Part shown: in pieces, positions 1-7,261 of the stretch
Layout: each line of letters begins with the position of its first letter
Numbering within the stretch: the stretch's first letter is position 1
Assembly: GCA_003024985.2 (NCBI GenBank)
Contig: PXIH01S0001133.1
DNA from: Euperipatoides rowelli
Taxonomy: Eukaryota; Onychophora; Udeonychophora; Euonychophora; Peripatopsidae
Direction: 5' to 3' (one strand)
DNA: 12,809 nt
Program-made: the position numbers and the translations under genes
Notes under the pieces: generated by a model
What the model saw: the letters and a program-made list of their open reading frames with translations, nothing else
What the model was told of the DNA's origin: nothing
Databases searched by the model: none

Positions 1-124
1 TAGTAAATTAAGGGAGGCAATTAATTTATTAAATAAGTTTAATGGTTCTGAACATGTAGTAGAATCAACCCCCTTTGAGTCAATAAGCGTTACTGCGCAG
101 GTACCTACGGTACAACAACGTTTA

Positions 125-334
125 ATGTTTAATGATAACGTAAGCCCTCGCAGCTATCCGAGCCCCACGTTAAACGCGAGAGATCGGCCCATTAATTCAG
201 GAGGTTTTGGCCCCAAAAGTAATACCCTGTGCAATTGTAATCGCAATGTAGCCCCTACTAACGTAGTTGTGCAAATGCCTGAAGGCTGGGCTATGCAAGT
301 AGGATATGTATCGACTGAACTCGCCACTTTATAA
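125..334 (+). pseudogene. gag: gag N-terminal fragment (probable)
   Basis: This is an open 69-codon frame upstream of the recognisable Gag capsid-like part. It is rich in Pro, Asn and Ser and has a Cys-Asn-Cys-Asn patch, but no domain that I recognise. It ends at a TAA near 332 with a truncated reading, and better Gag-like sequence continues in another frame. The assignment rests on position and strand only. Its local GC is higher than in the flanking non-element DNA, which suits an inserted element. The true gag start lies at or before position 1, or cannot be identified, because positions 1-124 contain several stops in each frame. Confidence 0.45.
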
Positions 335-710
335 ATATTGGAAGGGACGTGTTTGGAATCGAGCGATACATTACAGAATTCAGGACCTTACATGAGCGTA
401 CAAATGGCCTGAAGCAAAGGCTAGATCGATCTTAGAAAAAAGGATCACAGGCACAGCAAAAGCGTTATATGTAGCAGGATTAGGTAGCCAAAACTGTATC
501 TCGTTAGAGGGGCGCTTACGAGATCTAAGAAAAATGTTTTCCCTCCAGATCGATAGAAGTCAGACAAAAAAACTATTTAATGGATGCAGGCAAGGGAGTG
601 ATGAAAGTGCAATAAGCTACCATTGTAGATTTTTAGCATTAGGGGAGCCCTTACATCCAACACCTGGCAGCTCTATCATTGAGTATAATAGGATGCTGGC
701 GGAATGTTAG
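335..710 (+). pseudogene. gag: gag capsid-like fragment, frameshifted
   Basis: Two frames share this segment. One carries a Gag-like stretch with the words GIERYITEF and TLHERTNG up to a TAG near 432. The other is open from 396 to a TAG at 708-710, about 104 codons, and carries WPEAKARSILEKRI, GTAKALYVAGLG and the patch LRDLRKMF. The pattern of W, then a leucine helix, then G-A-x-x-L-Y, is typical of the retrotransposon Gag capsid N-terminal lobe. The two frames join near 405-434, so an indel lies there. Capsid assembles the virus-like particle in the cytoplasm. The long open frame has no ATG near its start, so ATG-based gene finding misses it. Confidence 0.8.
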
Positions 711-948
711 AGTAGGCCTACTACCTAATCTAGCAACAGAACTCATCCGAAAGCGAAATATCTCATTAAAAGAAAGCATAGCCTATATTGAGGATATAGA
801 ATTAAAATTTAAACTGTTAGGGGAACAACAGGACAAATTAGTTAGTGCATTAGTAGTGAACCCAGTAGTAGAGCCTACCATAAAAGAGCAATTGCGAGAA
901 TTAAAGGCAGCGGTAGATGAATTAATGAAACAAATAAAGAAAGGCTAG
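679..948 (+). pseudogene. gag: gag capsid C-terminal / spacer fragment
   Basis: This open frame ends at TAG 946-948. It continues Gag after a frame change near 700. It reads GLLPNLATELIRKR followed by a helical run (SLKESIAYIEDIE) that resembles the end of the Gag capsid C-terminal lobe. The last 40 residues are rich in Lys, Glu, Leu and Gln and could form a coiled coil. The ATG at 679 lies inside the preceding frame's overlap and is unlikely to be a real start. The zinc knuckle follows in yet another frame from 921. Confidence 0.7.
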
Positions 949-1085
949 CAAGGGAAAGTATTAAGAAAGCCTTATACTGCAATTATTGCAAATTTTATGG
1001 TCATCTTGAAAGGGATTGTTATAAAAAGCAACAAAATGCAAACAACGGTCCTAATCGAGGTAATAATAGTAGGGCTTTAAACTAA
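921..1085 (+). pseudogene. gag: gag nucleocapsid zinc knuckle
   Basis: A short frame, open from 921 to TAA 1083-1085, contains the motif C-x2-C-x4-H-x4-C, read as CNYCKFYGHLERDC at 978-1019. All four ligands and the exact spacing are intact. A basic, Asn-rich tail (KKQQNANN) follows. CCHC knuckles of this type bind and package the element's RNA. The frame has no ATG and overlaps the end of the previous gag frame, so one indel near 921-948 separates the knuckle from the capsid part. Confidence 0.9.
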
Positions 1086-1383
1086 AGTCCCCTGCGTTTG
1101 TCGGATTCGTAAATATAGGGACTAGCAAAAATATTGATAGAAAAATTGGACCCTCCGAGCATTGAATTTAATAGGCAAAAGCAACCCGTAATTAAACAAG
1201 GTTGGAAAACAGCCAACCAAAATAATAATAATGAAAAGGAAAGAAATCTTTCGAATATGGTGGTATTGCGAGAAAGGACAAAACAGAACATAAATTTAAC
1301 CCACCTCAGATTGCCAAGCATTCCCCAGAATTTATATCTAATAACTTGTTGGAAATTTTAAGACATGAGAATCCTGTAAAGGA
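1086..1383 (+). pseudogene. gag-pol spacer, frames mixed
   Basis: No domain is recognised. Two overlapping frames look like eroded coding sequence. One is open from 1134 to about 1361 and is Asn/Lys/Gln-rich. The other is open through about 1247-1438, contains a soluble, charged stretch (HSPEFISNN, HENPVKECKER) and ends at TAA 1436-1438. By position this is the linker between the nucleocapsid and the protease. A frame switch into the protease frame is needed near 1384-1436. The minus-strand frame over 1082-1321 is a shadow. Confidence 0.4.
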
Positions 1384-2043
1384 GTGCAAGGAAAGAAATC
1401 AAAAAAATATCGTGGTACGTCTGTTAGCGCAGTACTAAATTCAGCCCAACAAAACAAAACTGCAAGAGAAGTGTCCAAATTTTATAAACAGGGAAACAAA
1501 ATGGCTCAGGGTGTATTCCATAAATCTACCAAGCAAAACAAGATGGCACACGCCAAGCAAAATTTTAAAAATAAGCAAACAAAAACGGATATTACATTAA
1601 ATTTCTCTGAATTATACGAAGATAAACCTATTTTAATAGTAGACGTGTTAGGAAAGAAAGTATACGCACTTCTAGACACAGAAGCTGAAAACTGTCTCAT
1701 AGACGAGAGTTGCGTGAGACTAGACCAACTAAGTGCCAAAACAATGGCGGTCTCCATTAAATTGCCGGTGTCTAACAAAACGATGCACAGAATTAAAACC
1801 CTGATAAATATTAAAGTAGCGGAGAAAACCATAGTACAACCAGTATGCTTAGTTAAATTACAGATGATTATGGGGTTCGACTGGTGTGCACTGTAGGAAC
1901 CCATGATTGATTGCAAACATCGTACAGTGAAGCTCCAGTTTAAGAAAAATAAGTCACGTGGTATATTCAACAACCAATCACAGGATAGAACATACTTCTG
2001 CTGTGGAACCACGATGCTCGAAATTAAAGATTTGGGCGATTAA
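1384..2043 (+). pseudogene. pol: Retropepsin-like aspartic protease (active site altered)
   Basis: Residues of the 1384 frame include ILIVDVLGKKVYALLD, then T-E-A, then ENCLI. This fits the retropepsin active-site strand, normally hydrophobic-D-T-G-A. The catalytic Asp is at 1675-1677, but the usual Gly codon (1681-1683) reads Glu. Downstream IMGFDW matches the conserved I-L-G-x-D-W segment of Ty3/gypsy proteases. TAG at 1894-1896 interrupts the frame, but the same frame goes on with IDCKHRTVKL, the usual continuation, up to TAA 2041-2043. The first 60 or so residues are Lys/Gln-rich with a KMAQ/KMAH-type repeat and are spacer rather than protease. The protein would cut Gag-Pol, but DTE and the stop make this copy inactive. 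Confidence 0.85.
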
Positions 2044-2394
2044 ACTACTGATTTATTTGGACTATTCAAAACAAAAGAGTTAGGCTTGAGCGATACTTAT
2101 AGACAACAACTAGAAAATATACTTGACAAAGACAAAAAAATACTCATCGAGGATGTGACAAATATGACTGGGGCCAACATACCACCTTACAAGCCCAAAT
2201 TCAAAACAAACCCGCCAATTTACCAAGGTCAGTACAAAATTCCACATAACCTATACGAGCCTTTAAGATTACAACTGGATAAGTTAGAAAAAGCAAATAT
2301 TATAAAAAAGGTACATAGTCCATATAATTCGCCAGTATTAGTCTTGCCTAAGTAAGACTCAAAAGAAGTTAGGATATGTTTAGACCATGTAAGA
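2044..2394 (+). pseudogene. pol: Reverse transcriptase, N-terminal (fingers) fragment
   Basis: This lies in the same frame as the protease and is recognisable from about 2086. It carries KIPHNLYEPLRLQLDKLEK, then IIKKVHSPYNSPVLVLPK, which is the Ty3/gypsy RT opening (hydrophobic-L-x-G/A-x-I-x-x-S-x-S-P-x-x-S-P-hydrophobic-V-x-K). TAA at 2353-2355 directly follows the LPK. The same frame then gives DSKEVRICLD, the expected next motif (x-x-R-x-C-x-D-Y-R), before another stop at 2395-2397. RT copies the element RNA into DNA inside the particle. There are two stops and then a frame change; the fragment is otherwise well preserved. Confidence 0.9.
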
Positions 2395-2767
2395 TAAACA
2401 AGCAGATAGTAACGAGCAATATCCAATCATGCACATTGCCGATATTTTAGAGAACCTAAGTGGCGCACGTATCTTCAGTAACCTAGATCTAAACAATGGG
2501 TACTTTAATGTCAAATTAACTGAAGAAGCTCAGAAAAAGTTAGCTTTTTCCATACCGTTCGCTAAATATACTTTCACCCGCCTTTGTCAGGGTTGTTTAA
2601 CATCAGCAGCCATTTTTCAAAAAATAATGATAGAATGTTTACACCATATCATATTAAAAGGTCATATTTTTGTTTACCTAGACGACATCATTATACATTC
2701 ACCTAACATCGAGGAACACTTAGAAACACTAGAGGAAGTGCTTGCAGCACTAGAAAAGTTAATTTAG
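2393..2767 (+). pseudogene. pol: Reverse transcriptase palm with intact catalytic Asp triad
   Basis: The frame opens at 2393 and first gives EQYPI, then the motif A strand FSNLDLNNGYFNV with its Asp codon at 2486-2488. Next come FTRLCQGCLTSAAIFQ (motif B region, normally F-x-R-L-P-F-G-L-x-x-A-P) and YLDDIIIHS (motif C) with YLDD at 2675-2686. The three catalytic aspartates are all present. Motif B has Cys where Pro/Phe are usual (LCQGCL), so it is eroded. TAG at 2765-2767 ends the frame just before the thumb. An ATG at 2429 exists but falls inside the conserved region, so it is not a natural start. Confidence 0.95.
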
Positions 2768-2853
2768 CAGTAAAGCCTTCAAAATGTCATCTATTTAAGG
2801 AATCAATAAAATATTTAGGGCTTATGGTTGATAAAAAAGGTGTAGACCCATAG
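2761..2853 (+). pseudogene. pol: Reverse transcriptase thumb fragment
   Basis: A short frame with no ATG reads KPSKCHLF, then IKYLGLMVDKKGVDP, and stops at TAG 2851-2853. KC-x-F followed by x-YLG-hydrophobic-x-hydrophobic-x-x-x-G is the standard link between RT motif C and the connection to RNase H. It sits one frame away from the palm fragment (indel near 2761) and one frame away from the RNase H fragment (second indel near 2854). Confidence 0.9.
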
Positions 2854-3341
2854 AAAGAAGTGTAGATGCCATACAAAAGCTAGCGCGCCCCACAACAGTG
2901 AGGGGAATAAGGAGTTTTCTGGGAAGTTTAAACTTCTATAGAAAATTCATTACAAATTTTGCTGAAATAGCTGCCCCATTGTACGATCTGTTAAAGAAAA
3001 AAAATACAGCAATTACGTGGAACAAAAATGCTGAGGTAGCCTTCCAAACGTTAAAGCAAAAACTGATGACAGCGCCACTACTCGCATTCCCAAACTATAG
3101 TAAACAGTTTATAATTAAAACTGACGTCTCCCTCACATCGCTAGGAGCGGTATTAGAACAGGAAAATGAAAAGGGCGAAGTACAGCCAATAGCATACGCC
3201 AGTAGAAGGTTGAATAAAGCAGAAAGATACTATGCAGTAATTGAACGAGAAACTTTAGCCATTGTATTCACCATTGAACAGCTTAAACACATGACGTACG
3301 GTAACAAAATAATACTACTGACTGAATTTACAACAAAATGA
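2854..3341 (+). pseudogene. pol: RT connection and RNase H, truncated by deletion
   Basis: The frame opens near 2854 and gives SVDAIQKLARP, then IRSFLGSLNFYRKFI, PLYDLLKKKN and LAFPNYSKQFIIKTDVS. It continues with GAVLEQ and AYASRRLNKAERYYAVIERE. These match the Ty3 connection and RNase H: first Asp at 3123-3125, the SRxLNxAE block, and the conserved Glu in the ERETLA helix. The frame then reaches KIILLTEF and stops at TGA 3339-3341. The usual T-D-H-x-x-L motif with the next catalytic Asp is changed to T-E-F, and the block after it is missing. RNase H removes the RNA strand after first-strand synthesis, so this copy cannot. Confidence 0.92.
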
Positions 3342-3558
3342 CATCCAGTACAAGCACATCCCTGGCAAATTAAATAGTTTTGCAGACATGTTATCTCAAA
3401 GTCATGTAGAAGGCGAAACCTCAACAACTTGCGCTTTGGAAAATAGTAAGAGACCAATCACGATCCAGCTTATGCGAATAGAACAACAAAAAGACGAGTA
3501 CTGTAAACACATTATTAATAAAATAAAGGAAAATAAACTAAATGACAAAACTTACTAG
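3340..3558 (+). pseudogene. pol: RNase H C-terminus and pol linker
   Basis: A 72-codon frame without ATG runs to TAG 3556-3558. It begins at once with IQYKHIPGKLNSFADMLSQ, the end of Ty3/gypsy RNase H (I-x-Y-x-P-G-x-x-N-x-x-A-D-x-L-S-R). Its last conserved Asp is present. The rest is a charged linker (EQQKDEYCKHI) leading to integrase. It directly abuts the broken TEF block at 3339, with about 40 residues of normal spacing absent, so it marks the right side of a deletion. Confidence 0.88.
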
Positions 3559-3860
3559 ATGAAAATAATTTATTACAAAAACTGGTACAACTAGGAAACT
3601 CAGAATGTACAGCTTACAGAACTATCGTCACAGTATCCCTCATACTGGATGTTATGTTCGCATATCACAATAGCCTAATCGGTGGACACTTTTTGCTTGA
3701 AAAAACGGTGTATAGAATGAAAGGAAACTTATTTTGGCCAACTCTATTTACAGACGTAAAAAAATATATTAACAGCTGCGAAAAATGCCAGCGTAGGAAC
3801 AGAGGAGTATCGATATATTGGGCCCATTCTCGACAACACAAAGGGGAAATAAATACATAA
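3559..3860 (+). pseudogene. pol: Integrase N-terminal HHCC zinc-binding domain
   Basis: The recognisable part spans about 3654-3795. It reads AYHNSLIGGHFLLEKTVYRM, then FWPTLFTDVKKYINSCEKCQ. This is the integrase HHCC domain: H-x(5)-H here, then a W-P, then C-x2-C. All four ligands are visible. The domain stabilises the integrase multimer on viral DNA ends. The frame goes on to a TAA near 3858, but the catalytic core is in another frame from 3797. Bases 3559-3653 contain no clean reading frame and probably a small indel. Confidence 0.88.
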
Positions 3861-4189
3861 TTACATACACTGACCATTTCTCCCACATGACATTCACCAG
3901 CCCTATCCCAAGCCAGGAAGCACATATCGCAGCGGATTATATGAAAACAATTTATATGCGATATGGTGCATCAAAGTATATTCTATCAGATCGTGGGCCA
4001 AAACTACTAGGACATATAATGACAACATTATACAAGAAACTAGGCNTAAATAGGATCACGCCGACGAGTTTTTGGCCCCTCTCCAATGGGATAAGTGAAA
4101 GGATTAACACTAAGATACTTAATCTAATCTCACATTATTGCAATAAAGAGTTCATCGATTGGGACGTCATGCTCCCTTTATGCAAGTAA
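3797..4189 (+). pseudogene. pol: Integrase catalytic core (rve), DD35E intact
   Basis: The frame opens after TAG 3794-3796 and reads SIDILGPFSTTQRGNKYII, then TYTDHFSHM, YILSDRGPKL and LSNGISERIN, ending WDVMLPL. The catalytic triad is Asp at 3812-3814 (DILGPF), Asp at 3989-3991 (SDRG) and Glu at 4097-4099 (SERIN). Thirty-five residues lie between the second Asp and the Glu, the retroviral-type DD35E spacing. The first Asp lies upstream of any initiator, in the open part of the frame. The core joins element DNA to the host chromosome. One ambiguous base at 4046 falls in the core without changing the frame. A TAA near 4187 ends this frame. Confidence 0.93.
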
Positions 4190-4773
4190 TTAACAACACA
4201 GTACACAGCAGCACAAAACAAGTCCCCTTCTATATTTTTCTTGGCTTTTATCAGTACGATGCTTTTTCAGAATTCAACCTGAATGAAAATAACGATAATC
4301 TAGAAAGAATAGATCTGGTAGACGCCATATTGGAAAAACTGGAAGCAGCAAAGGCAGACATTTTTGCTAACTTACAAAATGCTTCCATCTCCAATGCTAG
4401 AAATAAGGATAGAGGGCGACACTTACGTGAGTTTAACATTGGAGAGCTAGTACTATCATTCGACATCCCCAGTTATTCGTGACATAACAGAAAACTGAAC
4501 CCCAGATATACAGGCCCATACTGCATTATAAAAAGAACAGGCATGGCAAACTACCATATTCAAGGTATCAAGCACCCAGAAAGAGTAAAACAAGTGCATA
4601 TGGATAAAATTAAGAGATACCTGCAGCGTAAGGTTATTACCGACGACAAAGACACAACAAACACTAAGACTAGGGCAAATAACGTAGTGGTACCCAAAAC
4701 AGACTGTATAATAACCCCTCAAGAAGAAGGAGAAACAGAAGAAGCAAGCACAAAAACAAAAGGAAGAAGATGA
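4159..4773 (+). pseudogene. pol: Integrase C-terminus with GPY/F module, one in-frame stop
   Basis: This single frame, broken only by TGA 4480-4482, continues integrase after a frame change near 4185. It reads INNTVHSSTKQVPFYIFLG, the usual N-x-x-x-H-x-S-T-x-x-x-P-F-x-x-x-x-G segment, then a charged helix (VDAILEKLEAAKADI). NIGELVLSF comes before the stop. After it come NPRYTGPYCIIKR and QVHMDKIKRYL, the GPY/F module and the usual V-H-x-x-x-hydrophobic-K-x-Y end. The TGA follows a C (tcgtgac context), so a CGA-to-TGA transition is a simple explanation. The last 40 residues are Thr/Glu/Lys-rich with no domain. Confidence 0.88.
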
Positions 4774-4933
4774 GTCTGCTCAATATCTAAAAATTTTGCG
4801 TGAATATGATTCAACCACAGCGCCAACGAACAAAATGGCGGAAGTTGAATTAGCAAAACGAAAATTCTCAGAAGCTCTGGGTGAAATGATCAAAAACAGA
4901 GTCCGAGAAGTCTATCGATACAGAAGACCCTGA
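4715..4933 (+). other. Alternative open frame at the pol 3' end
   Basis: A frame overlapping the integrase tail is open from 4715 to TGA 4931-4933, 72 codons, with no suitable ATG at its start. It is very rich in Lys, Gln and Glu at first, then reads KILREYDSTTAP, KMAEVELAKRK and EMIKNRVREVY. It could be the true continuation of pol after a frameshift, or a small extra frame of the element. I recognise no domain. A K/E-rich composition can arise by chance in A-rich DNA, so confidence is low. Confidence 0.3.
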
Positions 4934-5231
4934 AATAAAACACGGCTACTTTCTGAGAAAACATAATAAAACAGTAAAACACAAGAAAACACAGTAAAAC
5001 ACGATAAGACAAAACAAAAGCAAAATATAGTTTACTAAAATAATCAGTCAAAAAAAGTGTTTGCAAAAACAACACTAATGGCAAATACAAATTAAGACAA
5101 ACTAGTTTAAACAAGCATATGCAAAGAAATACACTAACGAATGAAATAAAGAAACAGATGAGTTTAATTGAACATGAACACAGCTAAACCAACTAAAAAA
5201 AACAATTATGTTGCCACCCAACGAAAGGGAG
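4934..5231. other. A-rich 3' tail of the element, no gene
   Basis: This is strongly A-rich on the plus strand and poor in T and G, like the rest of the element, so it is probably its 3' untranslated part. It contains two 20-bp tandem units that start with acagtaaaacac at 4971 and 4991. AATAAA words occur. A purine-rich word (acgaaaggga, 5221-5230) could be a polypurine tract, but no TG...CA LTR start could be confirmed after it. No gene is seen. Confidence 0.5.
4971..5010. repeat. Two 20-bp tandem repeats
   Basis: The unit acagtaaaacac plus eight bases occurs at 4971-4990 and 4991-5010. The first 12 bases are identical and the last eight differ in part. It lies in the A-rich tail of the retroelement. 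Low-complexity slippage is enough to explain it. Confidence 0.6.
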
Positions 5232-5540
5232 CTTAGAAAATCCACATTTCTAAGATACACGTCTCAATATAGATTTTCAAAATGAAAATGGTAATTTTCA
5301 TTCCTAGAACATTTTTTCATGGTAGTTAAGGTAAATCTAAAGTTGGTTGACAGATTACCTAAAATTAAAGCGTAAAGCGGAGGTTAGTACTACAAGTCTC
5401 AGACAGCTAGCCTATCCAAAACATTAGGTGATATTAAAAGTCAAATCTGGTCTTTTTCGATGGTGAATCCATCAAAGTTGTTATTTTTGGATGGTAAACC
5501 CATCAAACTGTTTTTTTTTGGTAGATAGTAAAACTATCTA
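5232..5540. repeat. Cluster of six short inverted repeats (potential hairpins)
   Basis: Inverted repeats read directly from the sequence: 5232-5254 (CTTAGAAA, 7-nt loop, TTTCTAAG), 5281-5302 (AATGAAAAT, loop GGTA, ATTTTCATT), 5329-5360 (AGGTAAATCT against AGATTACCT, one bulge), 5459-5473 (GATGG, loop TGAAT, CCATC), 5490-5504 (GATGG, loop TAAAC, CCATC) and 5522-5540 (TAGATAGT, loop AAA, ACTATCTA). The last three are centred near 5466, 5497 and 5531 and are separated by T-rich stretches. No protein is encoded. The cluster lies just after the retroelement's tail and may belong to its U3 region or to another element. Confidence 0.75.
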
Positions 5541-5594
5541 AATTTAGTTGTATAGTTATTGTGGGGTTATTTTGTTTTTTAAAGAAATTTTAAA

Positions 5595-5840
5595 GTAATA
5601 TTTTTAATGAATTGAAATCAAAAAAAAATTTTGTCTTGTTCATTTTGGCAGTAGCAATAAGTGATGTACAAATGTTATGATGTATAAACAGATAGACCAA
5701 CCCACTTGAAATCATGTATACAATAAAAAAAAGGGGGGGGGNGTAATATTTTTAATGAATTGAAATCAAAAAAAAATTTTGTCTTGTTCATTTTGGCAGT
5801 AGCAATAAGTGATGTACAATTGTTATGATGTATAAACAGA
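5595..5840. repeat. Direct duplication, two 98-bp copies 148 bp apart
   Basis: Copies at 5595-5692 and 5743-5840 match at 97 of 98 positions; the one difference is A at 5672 against T at 5820. The second copy is preceded by a run of G with an ambiguous base at 5742. A shorter, diverged third copy seems to start at about 5907, also just after a poly-G run (5896-5905). It shares gtaat at its start, then a poly-A/tttt stretch and ttgttcattt. The spacing suggests a tandem unit of about 150 bp whose copies are bounded by poly-G tracts. Confidence 0.85.
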
Positions 5841-5874
5841 GGGATATAAAATAATGCTATGTCAAAGGACTTTA

Positions 5875-5905
5875 AGAGAGAGAGAGAGAGAGAAAGGGGG
5901 GGGGG
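5875..5905. repeat. (AG)n microsatellite plus poly-G tract
   Basis: An uninterrupted AG run covers 5875-5893, followed by ten G at 5896-5905. A second, shorter GA run occurs at about 6061-6069. These are low-complexity tracts, prone to slippage and to sequencing error. Confidence 0.85.
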
Positions 5906-6568
5906 AGTAATTCTGTCAAAACTTAATAAAAAAAAATTTTTTTTGTTCATTTATCAATAAAATAAATGGCTAAGCAAATTACAACAGACTAACAGTTATT
6001 AGTCTAAATTATTATAGGTATAGTTTACTAATAGTACAGTAAATAAATTTTTCATCCCAGGGAGAGAGAGTTATGTCATTTAACCAAATAAAACTTGTAA
6101 ATGCCAGAATAAATCTCTAGATTTCTTCCTTGAATAATTAATTTGCTTAACAGTAGATTCAAAATTGTTATAAACTAGTGTTAAATCTTATACTCTATCA
6201 TATATAGCTAATTTTCTCAGGTGGGCCTAATTTTACCCNCCCCCCCCTCCTTTTTTTTGGTGAAGCACAGAGAATCAGCTGACAATGTAACCAGAAAGAT
6301 GCAAAAAGTATCACTTCAACTAAGTTATAAATTATGATCAAATTCACTCCAATAAGCTATGAAATATCAAGTTAAAGCTATGTTTCCATGGTAACCAGTT
6401 CAGCTTTTGTAGAAGAGGAAATCTTTCATCCTAGTTACTGCTCTTCTCACACGAGGGTGCTCTACTATATTTACAGCATCTTCCTCTGCATAATAACAAG
6501 AGTTGCCAACTTGGAGACCTATGAAATTTAAGTTAACATTCGAAAATCACCTCTGGCAACGAGGGTGG

Positions 6569-6577
6569 TATAAAAAG
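6569..6577 (+). promoter_or_regulatory. TATA box candidate
   Basis: TATAAAAAG is a near-perfect TATA element preceded by a G-rich word (gagggtgg). The start site would fall near 6598-6602 (gattcaaggc). The downstream 600 bp are richer in C and better balanced than the neighbours, and no long ORF follows directly. It may drive the possible transcript discussed at 7262, or be the promoter of an old LTR. Chance occurrence cannot be excluded in AT-rich DNA. Confidence 0.4.
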
Positions 6578-7261
6578 TCTTGCAGTGTTCGATTCAAGGC
6601 AGAGAACACCCTAATCTTCGAGTCTTCAATAACCTTTCCAAATTTCAACTAATATTTAGAAGATTTTGAAGCAATAGAATGCCAGATGAAGCCGAGTAAT
6701 ACTCGTTGAAGTCCTAACAGCAGGCCGATTTATCCAGAAAAAGATTAATATTCTTACTCAGTAATTACAGCAGCCTTCGATTAACCATAGATGCTGTTAA
6801 TAGAACCAGTAATTCGATCATTTCATAGCTTTAAACATCGTCCAACATCATAGTTTTCCGATATTTGTTTATCAGTTCCAGAGTACCAGTCATAGACAGT
6901 TTCCTGTGTTAAACACCCTTAACCTTCCATTTTTACCCCTATAGACTGTATTTATTAAGAACTTTAGTGATTATTCTCTCGTTTAATCCCTTTCCTTAGA
7001 CCCTAGCGTCTATCTCTATTCCTCTATCATTCTATTCTTTCACAGTGTTTCTGGCCAGGACTAACAGTTTTGTAATATTTATTTGGGTAATTTTTGTAAA
7101 TATTAACTTAAATGGGGAAAGGATATAATTTTTTGTTGATTTTGTTCTAAGCAAATAACAATGATTTGCTAAAGCAGACGCTTGTTTGTGTGTGTAGGCT
7201 AAGTATTGAAATGGCTTATTTAATTTAATAATTTTTGATTTAATTAATTTTTATTTTACAG
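6578..7261. other. Possible 5' UTR/intron, no gene recognised
   Basis: Positions 6578-7080 are mixed-composition DNA without a long frame. Positions 7081-7250 are T/A-rich and intron-like. A hairpin AGCAAAT-(7 nt)-ATTTGCT lies at 7150-7170. The segment ends in a T-rich stretch and ttttacag (to 7261), a strong match to a 3' splice site. A matching 5' splice site was not fixed. Confidence 0.4.

Larger units (their letters stand above)
1..4933 (+). mobile_element. Degenerate Ty3/gypsy LTR retrotransposon, internal region (gag-pol)
   Basis: The domain order is gag with a CCHC knuckle, aspartic protease, RT, RNase H, then integrase. Integrase after RNase H is the Ty3/gypsy order and excludes Copia. 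The RT motif YLDDIIIHS and a GPY/F module at the integrase C-terminus agree with Ty3/gypsy. The coding strand is A-rich. Frame changes occur in gag (near 405-434, near 700 and near 920-948) and in pol (near 2393, 2761, 2854, 3340, between 3558 and 3654, near 3797 and near 4185). In-frame stops include 1894-1896, 2041-2043, 2353-2355, 2851-2853 and 4480-4482. The copy is therefore a dead fossil. The left end is cut by the window, so the 5' LTR and primer-binding site are not visible. No 3' LTR boundary could be fixed. No env-like gene is seen. I do not assign a clade within Ty3/gypsy. Confidence 0.95.
5541..6568. other. Non-coding AT-rich DNA
   Basis: Apart from the duplication and microsatellites listed separately, no coding signal is seen on either strand. 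There is a 7-bp stem hairpin at 5986-6005 (AGACTAA, 6-nt loop, TTAGTCT). A C-run with an ambiguous base lies near 6236-6248. The word acgagggtg occurs at 6451-6459 and again at 6559-6567, the second time directly before a TATA box. The minus-strand frame across 5675-5950 merely reads the low-complexity tracts. Confidence 0.6.

Noticed and set aside
1506-2012. Long minus-strand open frame opposite the protease
   Set aside because: It is antisense to conserved retropepsin sequence and has no domain of its own; it is a shadow of the plus-strand frame.
5459-5540. CRISPR-like array
   Set aside because: The units are few and diverged, the spacers are T-rich low-complexity, and the host is eukaryotic.
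4774-5600. Env-like gene downstream of integrase
   Set aside because: No signal peptide, membrane segment or long frame is present; only A-rich tail and hairpins.
5675-5950. Minus-strand frame with Ser-Leu repeats
   Set aside because: The repeats come from the AG microsatellite and poly-G tracts read in translation, and the frame crosses an ambiguous base.
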